Shown: positions 37,349 through 46,613, counted from the stretch's first letter. The stretch: 51,689 bases of DNA from Sulfurimonas sp. (GCA_021648285.1 JAKITC010000012.1:1-51689), one strand, 5' to 3'. The notes: generated by a model from the letters alone, not told the origin. Numbers and translations are program-made.

Positions 37349-37663
37349 ATGTCAAAACTTGAAAATGTTAGTGTAGTAAAAGAAGCAAATATCTATTATG
37401 ATGGAAAAGTTACAAGTAGAACAGTTGAATTTGATGACGGCTCTATAAAGTCTCTTGGGATTATGTTACCAGGTGATTATACATTTGGTACGAATGAGGC
37501 TGAAATAATGGAGATGCAGAGTGGAGAGTTAGAGATTAAACTTCCGGGTGAAGATTGGAAGTTTTTAAATACGCCAGAGAGTTTTAATGTGCCTGCTAAC
37601 TCATCTTTTGATCTGAAAATTAAGACAGTTACAGACTATTGCTGCTCATATATTAAGGGCTAA
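37349..37663 (+). CDS. ppnP: Pyrimidine/purine nucleoside phosphorylase PpnP
   Basis: The 104-aa single cupin protein matches PpnP (YaiE): [20 protein letters not shown], then [20 protein letters not shown], then [12 protein letters not shown] and DYCCSYI. PpnP splits several nucleosides with phosphate. It lies 32 bp after the DUF438 gene and ends in a hairpin shared with the convergent gltA. Confidence 0.92.
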   Translation: MSKLENVSVVKEANIYYDGKVTSRTVEFDDGSIKSLGIMLPGDYTFGTNEAEIMEMQSGELEIKLPGEDWKFLNTPESFNVPANSSFDLKIKTVTDYCCSYIKG

Positions 37664-37673
37664 AATACAACTG

Positions 37674-37696
37674 AGAAAAAAACTAAATTTTTTTCT
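37674..37696. terminator. A/T hairpin past ppnP
   Basis: AGAAAAAAA and TTTTTTTCT flank a CTAAA loop, 10 bp past the ppnP stop. The stem is weak (A-T), but the T7 run suits termination on the plus strand. Confidence 0.55.
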
Positions 37697-37709
37697 GTAA
37701 AATAGTTAA

Positions 37710-37735
37710 ACTCCAGAGTATTAATATTCTGGAGT
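37710..37735 (-). terminator. Hairpin overlapping the gltA stop codon
   Basis: ACTCCAGA and TCTGGAGT flank TATTAATA, giving an almost perfect 26-base palindrome that includes the gltA stop. On the minus strand it is followed by TTTAACTATTTT. Confidence 0.6.
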
Positions 37736-39001
37736 TCTATCATCTGGACCTAAATAAAGTTGGCGGGGACGGGCAATTTTAACAGTTTTTTGCTGATTTA
37801 GTTCGCTCCATTGCGCAATCCATCCAGGTGTTCTGCCAATTACAAAAATAACTGCAAACATCTCTTTAGGAATTTTAAGTGCTTGAAGAATCAGTCCGGA
37901 ATAAAAGTCAATATTTGGATATAATCCGCGACTAATAAAGTACTCATCATTCAGTGCTATATGCTCTATCTTATTCGCAACTTCTACAAGCTCACTGCTT
38001 ATACCCAATTCGTCCATAAGTTCGTTACGAATATTTTTTAAAACAGTTGCACGAGGATCAAAATTTTTATATACACGATGACCAAATCCCATTAGTCTAA
38101 ATGGGTCATCTTTATCTTTGGCCTTTGCTATAAATTCATCTACTCTATCCACAGTTGCTATCATCTCCAGTTGACGGATTACAGATTCGTTAGCACCACC
38201 ATGGCTTCTTCCCCATAAAGCACCTATGCCGGCACTTATAGCTGCATAAGGGTGAGCATTGGTAGATGCCAGATTTCTAACAGCTGTAGTCGATGCGTTT
38301 TGTTCATGGTCTGCGTGAAGAGTAAAGATAGTATCAAGTGCTGCTATTTCAATTTGTTTTAGCTCAACATAATCATGCGGGTAAGATCTTAACATGTAGA
38401 GAAAATTTTCTGTAAATCCCTTGCTCATATCTGGATATATGATAGGTAAACCATTTGAATACCTATATGAAAAAGCTGCAAGAGTAGGAATCTTTGCAAC
38501 TATCCTATTTGACATCTCAATATACTCTTCTTTAGTGGTAATATCTAAATGTTTGTAGTAGAATGTTGAAAGAGCAGAAACACCGGCAGAAAGAATAGCC
38601 ATCGGATGGGCTTTGTCCGGAAATGCATCAAAAAGTTTTTTTATCCCTTCATGAACAAAGGAACGCTTTTGCATCTCAAAAGTGAAGTTGTTTAGTTCAT
38701 TGCTATCAGGTAATTCGCCATTTAGAAGAAGGTAAGCGGTATCCAAAAAAGTTTTTTCTTGTGAGAGATATGATATGTCATATCCTCTGTACATAAGCTT
38801 GCCTTTTTCACCATCTATATAAGTTATATCTGATTTACAAGATGCTGTTGAAGTGTAGCCTTCATCATATGTAAACATTCCAGTTTGTTTGTACATAGTT
38901 GATATATCAACTACGGATGGTCCTACTGTTGCATCAAGTATAGGAAATTCATAACTCTTTGCATCACGGTTATTTGTTAGTGTTATTGTATCTTTACTCA
39001 T
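37721..39001 (-). CDS. gltA: Citrate synthase
   Basis: The 426-aa protein condenses acetyl-CoA and oxaloacetate. Motifs of the hexameric type II enzyme are present: YRGYDI, LHADHEQNASTTAVR (first catalytic His), GRSHGGANE, and LMGFGHRVYKNFDPRA (second His and the Asp). In autotrophic relatives citrate synthase can work beside ATP-citrate lyase of the reductive TCA cycle; that is context knowledge, not seen here. Monocistronic, with a terminator overlapping its stop. Confidence 0.96.
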   Translation of the reverse strand: MSKDTITLTNNRDAKSYEFPILDATVGPSVVDISTMYKQTGMFTYDEGYTSTASCKSDITYIDGEKGKLMYRGYDISYLSQEKTFLDTAYLLLNGELPDSNELNNFTFEMQKRSFVHEGIKKLFDAFPDKAHPMAILSAGVSALSTFYYKHLDITTKEEYIEMSNRIVAKIPTLAAFSYRYSNGLPIIYPDMSKGFTENFLYMLRSYPHDYVELKQIEIAALDTIFTLHADHEQNASTTAVRNLASTNAHPYAAISAGIGALWGRSHGGANESVIRQLEMIATVDRVDEFIAKAKDKDDPFRLMGFGHRVYKNFDPRATVLKNIRNELMDELGISSELVEVANKIEHIALNDEYFISRGLYPNIDFYSGLILQALKIPKEMFAVIFVIGRTPGWIAQWSELNQQKTVKIARPRQLYLGPDDRTPEY

Positions 39002-39052
39002 AATAAACCTTTTTTTATTTAACTGAAATACTATATGAATTGTTCTTAAATA

Positions 39053-39475
39053 TTACATAAATTGTGATACCAAGCTGTCTAGGCTGTTTTCATCTAAAGC
39101 ACCGACAACTCTATAAACCTCTTTAGCATCTTTAAATATTATAAGAGTTGGAATGCTTTTTACCGCAAATTTTGTATCTAAACCCTGTTGGCTTTCAGTA
39201 TTTATTTTTGTAAAAAGTATTTTAAGTGGAAATTTCGCTGCACTTTTTTCAAAACTTGGACTCATTGTTTCACATGGATTACACCATGGAGCCCAGAAAT
39301 TAACTATAACAAGAATGTCACTATTAGATATAACTTCATCAAAGTTGTTAGTAGTAAGCTCTATAGGTCTTGTATCAAGAAGTGATTTTCCACATTTCTC
39401 ACAATTTGCCGTTTTGTATGATTCTTGAAGTGGAATATTATTTATACTTATACAATGTGGACAAATTACTCTCAT
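39053..39475 (-). CDS. trxC: Thioredoxin 2-type protein with zinc-binding N-terminus
   Basis: The 140-aa protein has an N-terminal zinc module (CPHC at 5-8, CEKC near 29-32) and a thioredoxin fold with active site WAPWCNPCETMSP (about 69-81). TrxC usually has WCGPC; here Gly is replaced by Asn, which may shift the redox potential. The cis-Pro loop VKSIPTLIIF is intact. Length fits TrxC. It reads in the same direction as the kinase genes upstream, but 29 bp separate it from the small gene at 39505. Confidence 0.85.
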   Translation of the reverse strand: MRVICPHCISINNIPLQESYKTANCEKCGKSLLDTRPIELTTNNFDEVISNSDILVIVNFWAPWCNPCETMSPSFEKSAAKFPLKILFTKINTESQQGLDTKFAVKSIPTLIIFKDAKEVYRVVGALDENSLDSLVSQFM

Positions 39476-39504
39476 GAAATACCTCTTAAAGAACTATAAC
39501 ATAT

Positions 39505-39594
39505 TTATTTATCTAAAAGATTGTCAATTTTATTAATTTCAACATTAGTTGTGCCTTCAAACCTCAGAATATTACCTTTTTCTTCGTAGCTCAT
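39505..39594 (-). CDS. Very short gene or remnant directly after the kinase (29 aa)
   Basis: The kinase stop codon TAG is followed at once by ATG, with GGAAAA 4-5 bases upstream. The frame (MSYEEKGNILRFEGTTNVEI, then NKIDNLLDK) runs 29 codons to TAA. It vaguely recalls the first strand-turn-strand of a STAS domain, so it could be a cut-down STAS gene or a genuine micro-protein. No continuation was seen in other frames before trxC. Confidence 0.4.
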   Translation of the reverse strand: MSYEEKGNILRFEGTTNVEINKIDNLLDK

Positions 39595-41136
39595 CTATTT
39601 TCCTTGTATTAGTGGTAGTTTTATTAAAAACTCTGTACTCTTATTATAGCTTTTTACACTTATTGTACCTTCTAACTTCTCTTCTATTATTTTTTTTGAC
39701 ATGTACAGGCCTAGACCAGTTTTATTTTTTGATTTTGTAGAAAAGTATGGCTCAAATATTTTTTTGATTAGTTTGTCTTCTATTCCGCCAGCATTGTCCT
39801 TTATATAAATAAAAGCATTAGTCTCATCTTTTGTTGCCTCTACCGTTATCTGCTTATTATTTATCTCATTCTCTTCAAATGCATCTACTGAGTTTTTTAT
39901 TATGTTTATTATTGCTTGTACTAGCTCATTCTGATATGTGGATATCTTTATGTTACTATCAATCTTTTGTGAATAAGTGATTTTATCCGAAATGATTATA
40001 TTTTTTAAAAGTATCATTGATTTTTCAAAAAATATGGAGAGTTCTATCTCTTTTAGATTTTTGTCACTTGTAAGAAAGTTTGAAAAATCATTGATTGTAG
40101 TAGATAAATACTGGATTGCATTTCCCATTCTTTCATATGATTCCTCTATGTCTTTAGATTCTAGGATATTTAACTCTTTTTTCATTTTTAGACTAATAAG
40201 GTTACTGCTTATCACAGAGAGTGGCTGTCTCCATTGATGCGCAACCATACTTACCATCTCGCCCATAGCAGCAAACCTGGAGTTTAAAATAATTTGTTCT
40301 TGATGTTCGTATAGCTCTTTAGAAGCAGTTATATCTTCTTTAAAGAAAATAAAACCAATATGTTCGCCATAGATATTGTATTCAGGCACTTGCCTTGTTA
40401 GCATATGCAGTAACTTATTGTTTTTGGTTTCAATATTGTGTTCAAATTTAAATACGGTTTGTTTGTTGATACTATCAATGATGTCAGTTTTTAAGTCTTT
40501 AAGCTCATCATACTTCTCATACTCAAAAATATGCTTACCTACAAGTTCATCTTTTTCATATTCAAGCAGTTCTAAATAAGCTTGAGAGACATCTGTAATC
40601 TTAAATTTTCTGTCAAATTTAATCAACAATACTTTTTTATCTATCGTGTCTTTCTCTTTTATCAGTTCATTATTTAATTCTTTTACTTTATTGCTATTCT
40701 CTTCAAGCAAAGCATTGGTGTTTGCTATATTTGTTTGGTCTGTAATAATCAGTGCTACAAGTTTTTTTGTTTCATTTAAAGGTATAATACTTACATCTTG
40801 TTGCATAAAAGAGTACTTGGATATTCCTATTTGATTAATTTTTATAGGTATAAGATACTTAGATGTACTTGCTGTATAGAATGTTGGTGTTCCCATTATT
40901 AGTGCAGTTCTGATTTTTCTTGTAAGTCTTTTTAGATTTATTTCTTTAAATATTTCATCAACTCTTTTACCTATTATAGATTCTTCTTTTAAATCTGTAT
41001 GTAGTTCAAGCCATTTATTAATGCTATAGATCTTAAGTTCATCATCGAGTATTAATATTCCACTATCAATACAAGAGATAATCTTTTTATCTATGTCAAG
41101 GCTTCTAATATACTGTTTAATCTTTTCTTTAGCCAT
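39595..41136 (-). CDS. PAS-domain sensor histidine kinase
   Basis: The 513-aa protein is cytoplasmic (no membrane segment). It has PAS-like domains at about 20-135 and 165-275 joined by a coiled coil. The phospho-acceptor His300 lies in MVAHQWRQPLSVISSNL, the box common in epsilonproteobacterial kinases. The ATPase has an N box (IINIIKNSVDAF), G1 (DNAGGI) and G2 (GLGLYMSKKII). Its start lies inside cheC (46-bp overlap), so the two are translationally coupled. The CheY-like protein two genes up is the likely partner. Confidence 0.9.
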   Translation of the reverse strand: MAKEKIKQYIRSLDIDKKIISCIDSGILILDDELKIYSINKWLELHTDLKEESIIGKRVDEIFKEINLKRLTRKIRTALIMGTPTFYTASTSKYLIPIKINQIGISKYSFMQQDVSIIPLNETKKLVALIITDQTNIANTNALLEENSNKVKELNNELIKEKDTIDKKVLLIKFDRKFKITDVSQAYLELLEYEKDELVGKHIFEYEKYDELKDLKTDIIDSINKQTVFKFEHNIETKNNKLLHMLTRQVPEYNIYGEHIGFIFFKEDITASKELYEHQEQIILNSRFAAMGEMVSMVAHQWRQPLSVISSNLISLKMKKELNILESKDIEESYERMGNAIQYLSTTINDFSNFLTSDKNLKEIELSIFFEKSMILLKNIIISDKITYSQKIDSNIKISTYQNELVQAIINIIKNSVDAFEENEINNKQITVEATKDETNAFIYIKDNAGGIEDKLIKKIFEPYFSTKSKNKTGLGLYMSKKIIEEKLEGTISVKSYNKSTEFLIKLPLIQGK

Positions 41137-41690
41137 TCTATTGATCCATCTTTAGTAAAAATAAATATTTGACCATTTATTTTATGTTCTTTGAAATTTA
41201 GTTCTGTTTCTATAACAATTACTTGAGAATATTTATGTATTGTTTCATTGTTCTCTAATTCATCTGATGATTGTTTTACTATGGTAGGTACAGAATATGT
41301 AACATCTGTACCAATCTCTTGAGCAAACTCTGTTGTAAGTGAAGATGTTAAAATATTAGTTAATTCAAGTATGGCATCATCTAAATCTTCTTTATTTTCT
41401 AATTCTAGATGGGTTGCAAGGTTATTCGCACTCTCTTCATCAATAAAAAAAGCAGACTCTCCAGAAAATTCTCCCATAAAAGCCTGTGCAGAGAAGAAGT
41501 AGCTTGATCTTTTTAGTTTAGTAAATATGTTTATAAGCTCAACTGTTGTCATTATTTCAATTTTTGGGATACTTAAAGATGCAAAAGCATCAAGCATATC
41601 AGCTATTAGGGCGGTTGCTCTTCCATATGCGACATTTATTAACTCCTGAAGTACATCTTTCTCGTCTTCTGTCATTGTCATAGTTTTCAT
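41091..41690 (-). CDS. cheC: CheC-family CheY-P phosphatase-like protein
   Basis: The 199-aa protein shows both CheC-type active helices: ELINVAYGRATALIADML (about 16-33, with Glu and Asn spaced as in E-x2-N) and ILELTNILTSSLTTEF (about 101-116). CheC/CheX/FliY proteins remove phosphate from CheY. It lies one base after a CheY-like gene and overlaps a histidine kinase, so the trio probably forms a self-contained phosphorelay. It lacks the switch-binding N-terminus of FliY. Confidence 0.85.
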   Translation of the reverse strand: MKTMTMTEDEKDVLQELINVAYGRATALIADMLDAFASLSIPKIEIMTTVELINIFTKLKRSSYFFSAQAFMGEFSGESAFFIDEESANNLATHLELENKEDLDDAILELTNILTSSLTTEFAQEIGTDVTYSVPTIVKQSSDELENNETIHKYSQVIVIETELNFKEHKINGQIFIFTKDGSIEWLKKRLNSILEALT

Positions 41691-41691
41691 T

Positions 41692-42048
41692 TTAGCCCAA
41701 TATTTTTATAATCTCTTCCATTTTCTCATCATCAATAGGCTTTTTTACGTGAAGTTTTGCACCAAGCTTAATAACTTTTTCTCTTGCTTTAACCTGAACA
41801 TCTGCAGAAATTATTACAACTTTTGCATTTTGATTTATTTTCAAAAGTTTTGGAAGCGTTTCATAACCATCCATAATCGGCATAGTCAAGTCTAAAAATA
41901 TTATACTTATTTTTTCTTTTTTCATAAGATCAATAGCCTCTTGACCATTGGTTGCTGAATAAATATTAGAATCTTCAACATTTTTTTCTAGTAATTTTAT
42001 TAAACTTTTCCTAGCGAGTTTGGAGTCATCTACTACTAAATACTTCAT
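41692..42048 (-). CDS. CheY-like single-domain response regulator
   Basis: The 118-aa receiver domain has Asp7-Asp8 (LVVDDSK), the phosphorylated Asp53 (FLDLTMPIMDGYE), Ser81 (VIISADV) and Lys103 (VKKPID). There is no output domain. Its gene is first in a tight cheY-cheC-kinase operon. It may act on the flagellar motor or only within the cassette. Confidence 0.93.
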   Translation of the reverse strand: MKYLVVDDSKLARKSLIKLLEKNVEDSNIYSATNGQEAIDLMKKEKISIIFLDLTMPIMDGYETLPKLLKINQNAKVVIISADVQVKAREKVIKLGAKLHVKKPIDDEKMEEIIKILG

Positions 42049-42142
42049 TTTTACCTCTTTGACGGTGTATCAAGATGGGTGTGTTTTTGTATTAAATACA
42101 GTTTGTGAATTAGATGATACTCTTCTTATAATTAAAAAATTA

Positions 42143-42547
42143 TTAAAATATATTTTCTTGATACTTAATATTTTTAGAAACAATGAAGAGAGTAGAGCTT
42201 TTTATGCTTGACAAACTTGTGCAGTTTCCTGTACCAAAACCGTACATGTCGTCTTCGTAGATAATATTTATTCCCTCACTCATATCCACATGTGAAAGCT
42301 TAGAATTATCCAGTAGTCTGGCATCACCAATGCCGCTAAATTCAAACCCAACCGTAATCCAGTCAAAACCTCTAGCACTGTCTTGCCCTGCTAGAATGAT
42401 TTTAATAATTGTTGGTGAAATTATCTCTATATGCCGAAATTCACTATCAACAAAATTACCAAATCTCTTTAAGAAAGTCGGTAAATCTTCCGCGGGTAGT
42501 GGCTTCATATATTTGTCTCTTTCATTTGAAAACAAGTTCCCAAACAA
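42143..42547 (-). CDS. Conserved-looking protein of unknown function
   Basis: The 134-aa soluble protein alternates predicted strands (RHIEIISPTIIKIILAG, ITVGFEFSGI, INIIYEDDMYGFG) with little helix and has a single Cys (GNCTS). No domain is recognised. The start is uncertain: TTG 42547 gives MFGNLFSNERDKY but has its AGAGG only 3 bases away; ATG 42508 (MKPLPAEDL) has AAAGAGA 8 bases upstream. A GAAGC-TATG-GCTTC hairpin (42560-42573) lies between nrdA and this gene. It may be co-transcribed with nrdA. Confidence 0.6.
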   Translation of the reverse strand: MFGNLFSNERDKYMKPLPAEDLPTFLKRFGNFVDSEFRHIEIISPTIIKIILAGQDSARGFDWITVGFEFSGIGDARLLDNSKLSHVDMSEGINIIYEDDMYGFGTGNCTSLSSIKSSTLFIVSKNIKYQENIF

Positions 42548-42599
42548 ATTCCTCTCACTGAAGCTATGGCTTCGCCGGAAAAAATTATCATAATAGTTT

Positions 42600-44966
42600 T
42601 TATTGACAACCTACGCACTCCATACTTCTATCTTCTACATCGTTTGCTACTTCAGGAGACTGTGAGCGAAGATAGTAAGTAGATTTCAGACCTAGTTTCC
42701 AAGCTAACATGTATATCTCATTTAGATATTTCCCGCTTGCTTTATCAAGAGTAATAAAGATATTTAGCGACTGACCTTGGTCTAGCCATTTTTGACGAAT
42801 TGCGGCTGCTTTAATAAGCAGTGTTTGGTTTAAATCATAAGCTGGAGTATAGTAAGACCAAGTTTCAGGTGAAAGGTTTGGAACGACCACCGGAATTAGA
42901 CCAGACAGGTTTTCTTCAAACCATTTTCTTTTAAATACCGGCTCAATAGCTTGAGTAGTTCCAGTAAGAATAGAGATAGAGCTCGTAGGTGCAATAGCCA
43001 TCAAATAACCATTTCTCATGCCTTGTTTTTTAACCTTAGCTCTTAAATCATCCCATTCATAAGAAGATGCAAACAGTCCGCCACGATCAACAAGATTTAT
43101 AACCTCCGCATTTGCGTGATCCATAGGCATAACACCTTTGCTCCAGAGGGAACCTTCATAATCTGCGTATTTGCCTTTTTCCAAGGCTAAGTCTGAAGAA
43201 GCTGAGATGGTGTTATAGCTAACAGCTTCCATAAGTTCATCTATTTTATCAAAGTGCTCTTGAGAACCCCAGGCAATAGATTTTTCAGCTAACATCTGTG
43301 CTTCACCCATAACGCCAAGACCAATAGAACGACTTTTCATGTTAGTACGTTTTACTTTTTCAATTGGGTAGAAGTTAAGGTCTATAACATTATCTAAACA
43401 GCGAACCGCAATTGGTACAATCCTGTCTATATCTTCTTTGCTGTTTACACGAGACAGATTTACAGAAGCTAAGTTACAAACAGCGGTATCACCGTTAACT
43501 TTCTCTTTTTCAACAACATAGATAGGTTGTCCGCCAAGAGAATCAAGAGCAGTAACTTTTTTAGCAGGTTTTTCTATGCCACTATCTACTTTAACTATTT
43601 CATTTTCTTCATAAGAGATGCTATCTCCATTTTCAAAAATGAACTTTATTTTGTAGTGGTTAGGGTTAGTGTTTTGAAAAATTTCGGTACAAAGGTTTGA
43701 ACTTCTAATAGTTCCGACATGATTATTTGGGTTGGCTCTATTTGCATTATCTTTAAAACAAAGAAAAGGAGAACCGGTTTCGAAGTAAGATGTTAGTATT
43801 TTTTTCCAAAGATTTTTAGCTTTGATTTTTTCTTTTACAAGGCTTTCATCTTTTTCAAGTTCTTTATATCTTTTGTTAAAGTCTTCACCATATAGTGTAG
43901 CAAGCTCTCCAACATCATAAGGATCAAAAAGTGTCCAGATACCATCCTCTTCTACTCTTTGCATAAATATATCATTTAGCCACATTGCAGGAAAAAGGTC
44001 ATGGGCGCGACGACGCTCTTCACCAGAGTTTTTCTTCAGGTCTAAAAAATCATTTATATCTATATGCCAAGGTTCAAGATAAACTGCTATAGCACCTTTT
44101 CTGGTTCCCAGTTGATCAACTGCTATAGCAATATCATTTGTGATTTTAAGAAATGGAACTGTACCGCCAGCCGCATTTTTATGTCCATCTATAAATGAAC
44201 CCATTGAACGAACATTAGTCCAGTCCCAACCAATTCCTCCACCAAATTTAGATAGCATTGCCATCTCTTGGTAAGAGTCAAATATACCCTCTATATTGTC
44301 AGGCGTAGAACCGATGTAACAAGAACTAAGCTGATGTCTTGTGGTTCTGGCATTTGATAGAGTTGGAGTTGCAAGCATTACTTGAAATGTGGAAACCATA
44401 TCATAGAACTTTATAGCCCACTCATGCTTATCTTCTTCTCTTTGGGCTAAGAACATTGCTATAGCCATAAACATGTGCTGTGGGAGCTCTATAGGCTCAG
44501 AAGCACTATCTTTGATTAGATATCTATCATAAAGAGTTTTAACACCAAGATAGTTAAAAAGCATATCTCTTTCAGGTTTGATATGTTTTTCTAATCTATC
44601 CAGATCATACATCTCTTTTAAACCTAAAAGAAGTCTGCCTTCTCTTTCTCCTCTGGTAAAGTATTCCTCTAGTGAACCATAACCGGTAAAACCATTAACT
44701 TGATGATACATGTTAAATAGAAATAGGCGTGAAGCAACAAACGTCCAGTTAGGAGTATCTATATCTATCTTATCAACAGCAGTCTTGATAAGTGTCTGTT
44801 GAATCTCTGTTGAAGTGATGCCATCTCGAAAATGAAGCTGAGCATCTACTTCCAGCTCACTCTGAGATACACCAGCCAAATCTTTAACAGCTGCAGAAGT
44901 GTACTTTTGTATCTTAGTAATATCCAGTGTTTCAGTTCTACCATTTCTTTTTATGATTGTTATCAT
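42600..44966 (-). CDS. nrdA: Class Ia ribonucleotide reductase, large subunit
   Basis: NrdA reduces ribonucleoside diphosphates. The 788-aa protein has an N-terminal ATP-cone (about 1-90, IIKRNGRTETLDITKIQKY), a cysteine in LSSCYIGSTPD, the thiyl-radical region around RSSNLCTEIFQNT, the AVCNLASVNLSR cysteine (disulfide partner), and a C-terminal CVGCQ redox pair. The ATP-cone implies dATP feedback control. AGGA lies about 7 bases before the ATG; a TATAAT is close by (44978-44983), and a GACAAATATTGTC near-palindrome is at 44997-45009. nrdB is 20 kb away. Confidence 0.96.
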   Translation of the reverse strand: MITIIKRNGRTETLDITKIQKYTSAAVKDLAGVSQSELEVDAQLHFRDGITSTEIQQTLIKTAVDKIDIDTPNWTFVASRLFLFNMYHQVNGFTGYGSLEEYFTRGEREGRLLLGLKEMYDLDRLEKHIKPERDMLFNYLGVKTLYDRYLIKDSASEPIELPQHMFMAIAMFLAQREEDKHEWAIKFYDMVSTFQVMLATPTLSNARTTRHQLSSCYIGSTPDNIEGIFDSYQEMAMLSKFGGGIGWDWTNVRSMGSFIDGHKNAAGGTVPFLKITNDIAIAVDQLGTRKGAIAVYLEPWHIDINDFLDLKKNSGEERRRAHDLFPAMWLNDIFMQRVEEDGIWTLFDPYDVGELATLYGEDFNKRYKELEKDESLVKEKIKAKNLWKKILTSYFETGSPFLCFKDNANRANPNNHVGTIRSSNLCTEIFQNTNPNHYKIKFIFENGDSISYEENEIVKVDSGIEKPAKKVTALDSLGGQPIYVVEKEKVNGDTAVCNLASVNLSRVNSKEDIDRIVPIAVRCLDNVIDLNFYPIEKVKRTNMKSRSIGLGVMGEAQMLAEKSIAWGSQEHFDKIDELMEAVSYNTISASSDLALEKGKYADYEGSLWSKGVMPMDHANAEVINLVDRGGLFASSYEWDDLRAKVKKQGMRNGYLMAIAPTSSISILTGTTQAIEPVFKRKWFEENLSGLIPVVVPNLSPETWSYYTPAYDLNQTLLIKAAAIRQKWLDQGQSLNIFITLDKASGKYLNEIYMLAWKLGLKSTYYLRSQSPEVANDVEDRSMECVGCQ

Positions 44967-45146
44967 TTATTGTCCTAATTATATGGAATGCTTTTAGACA
45001 AATATTGTCAGAATTTTTCTATAAAAATATTTAAATTAATTTTGATTTTATCTAAGAGTAGCTTAAATATTAGTTGATTTTTAAATTAAGTAGCAGAGAA
45101 ATTTGTGAAAATTTGTATATATGTAACACCTGAAAATAATATAAAG

Positions 45147-45182
45147 TATGCTAATGATTAGCATAACCGAAAGGCTATGCTA
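45147..45182 (-). terminator. Two overlapping, mutually exclusive hairpins after purB
   Basis: On the minus-strand RNA, UAGCAUAGCC-UUUC-GGUUAUGCUA (45159-45182) forms a 10-bp stem with one G-U pair. The perfect palindrome TATGCTAATGATTAGCATA (45147-45165) shares its 5' arm with the 3' arm of that stem. Both cannot form at once. The first starts 7 bases after the purB stop. The tail is T-rich but broken (CTTTATATTATTTT). A plain purB terminator or an attenuator-like switch before nrdA are both possible. Confidence 0.6.
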
Positions 45183-45189
45183 GAAGTTA

Positions 45190-46518
45190 TTATTTAAAAA
45201 CACGCTTAAATATGTTATCAACGTTTTTAGTGTAGTAGTCATAGTTAAAACACTCACGAATTTGTTTTTCTGAAAGTGAGTTTCTTAACTCTTCATCTGC
45301 TAAAAGATGGTTAAGATATAGACTCTCACCTTTTTCATTTGTAGTAGGTTTGCCCTGTTGAATCTCTTCCCAAACTTTCATAGCGTTTCTCTGAACGATA
45401 CGGTAAGCATCTTCACGGCTTACACCTTGAATAGGAAGTTCAAGTAAAACACGTTGTGAAAAAACAAGTCCGCCTGTTAGGTTTAGATTTCTCATCATGT
45501 TCTGGGGATATACAGTCAGGTTAGCTATAACGTTATTCATACGGTGAAGCATAAAGTCTGTAGTAACAAACGCATCTGGTAACCAGAATCTTTCAGTAGA
45601 TGAGTGTGAAATATCTCTCTCATGCCATAGAGCTACATTTTCCATTGCAGGGATAGCGTAAGCTCTAATCATTCTGGCAAGGCCTGTTATGTTCTCAGTA
45701 AGTATAGGGTTTCTTTTGTGAGGCATTGCAGATGAACCTTTTTGTCCTTTTGCAAAATACTCTTCACACTCATATACTTCTGTTCTTTGCCAGTGACGAA
45801 CTTGAACAGCAAATTTCTCTATAGAAGAAGCCATAAGTGCTAAGGCAGTTGCTAGTCTTGCATATCTGTCACGTTGAATAACCTGGTTAGATGCTGGAGC
45901 TGCTTTAAGACCTAACTCTTCACATGTATACTCTTCAAGTTCTAACGGTGCGTGAGCAAAGTTACCCATTGCTCCACTAACTTGTCCTACACATATAACA
46001 TCCATAGTTTGTTCTAAGTTCTCTAAATGTCTTGCCATTTCATCATACCAGACAGCTAACACAAGACCAAATGTTATTGGTTCACCATGGATACCGTGAG
46101 AACGCCCAACCATAAGAGTCATCTTATGTTCCATTGCTCTTTTTTTGATAGATTCCATAATCATCTTCACATCTTTGATTACCAATTCTAAAGAATCTTT
46201 CATCTGAACTGCAACTGCAGTATCAATAGTATCAGAGCTTGTCATACCATAGTGGAACCATCTGCTCTCATCACCAAGAGTCTCAGATACAGAAGTTGTG
46301 AATGCTATTAAATCGTGACGAGTAACCGCTTCTATCTCATCTATTCTTTTTATATCAAAGCCGGCATTCTTAACAATCTTGTCTGCATCTTCTTGTGGGA
46401 TCTTTCCAAGTTTAGCCCAAGCTTTTACAACAGCCTTTTCTACATCTAGCCATGCCTGGTACTTTGCTTGATAAGTCCACTTTGAACTCATTTCTTCTCT
46501 GGAGTATCTATCGATCAT
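45190..46518 (-). CDS. purB: Adenylosuccinate lyase
   Basis: PurB acts twice in purine synthesis (SAICAR cleavage and adenylosuccinate to AMP). The 442-aa protein carries the fumarase/aspartase superfamily signature GSSAMPHKRNPI (about 264-275), an early TSSDTIDTA block and GRSHGIHGEPITFG with the catalytic His. Length matches the family. It is preceded by an AAAGGC ribosome site and its start faces the pseudouridine synthase gene. Confidence 0.96.
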   Translation of the reverse strand: MIDRYSREEMSSKWTYQAKYQAWLDVEKAVVKAWAKLGKIPQEDADKIVKNAGFDIKRIDEIEAVTRHDLIAFTTSVSETLGDESRWFHYGMTSSDTIDTAVAVQMKDSLELVIKDVKMIMESIKKRAMEHKMTLMVGRSHGIHGEPITFGLVLAVWYDEMARHLENLEQTMDVICVGQVSGAMGNFAHAPLELEEYTCEELGLKAAPASNQVIQRDRYARLATALALMASSIEKFAVQVRHWQRTEVYECEEYFAKGQKGSSAMPHKRNPILTENITGLARMIRAYAIPAMENVALWHERDISHSSTERFWLPDAFVTTDFMLHRMNNVIANLTVYPQNMMRNLNLTGGLVFSQRVLLELPIQGVSREDAYRIVQRNAMKVWEEIQQGKPTTNEKGESLYLNHLLADEELRNSLSEKQIRECFNYDYYTKNVDNIFKRVFK

Positions 46519-46604
46519 GTTTATTGCCTTTAATGATTATTATGTTTTGATTACATTTAATTTTTTATGATTTACATAAATTTTTTACATGTGCACTTAT
46601 TTTA

Positions 46605-46613
46605 TGTTAAAAT
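46605..46613 (+). promoter_or_regulatory. Extended -10 promoter of the pseudouridine synthase gene
   Basis: TGTTAAAAT fits TGn-TAnAAT and lies 65 bp before the start codon. The same TTATGTTA context occurs at the rpsU promoter. Confidence 0.45.

Noticed and set aside
44978..45009. NrdR box or other defined operator before nrdA
   Set aside because: GACAAATATTGTC is only a short near-palindrome and does not match the NrdR box; no second copy was found before nrdB.
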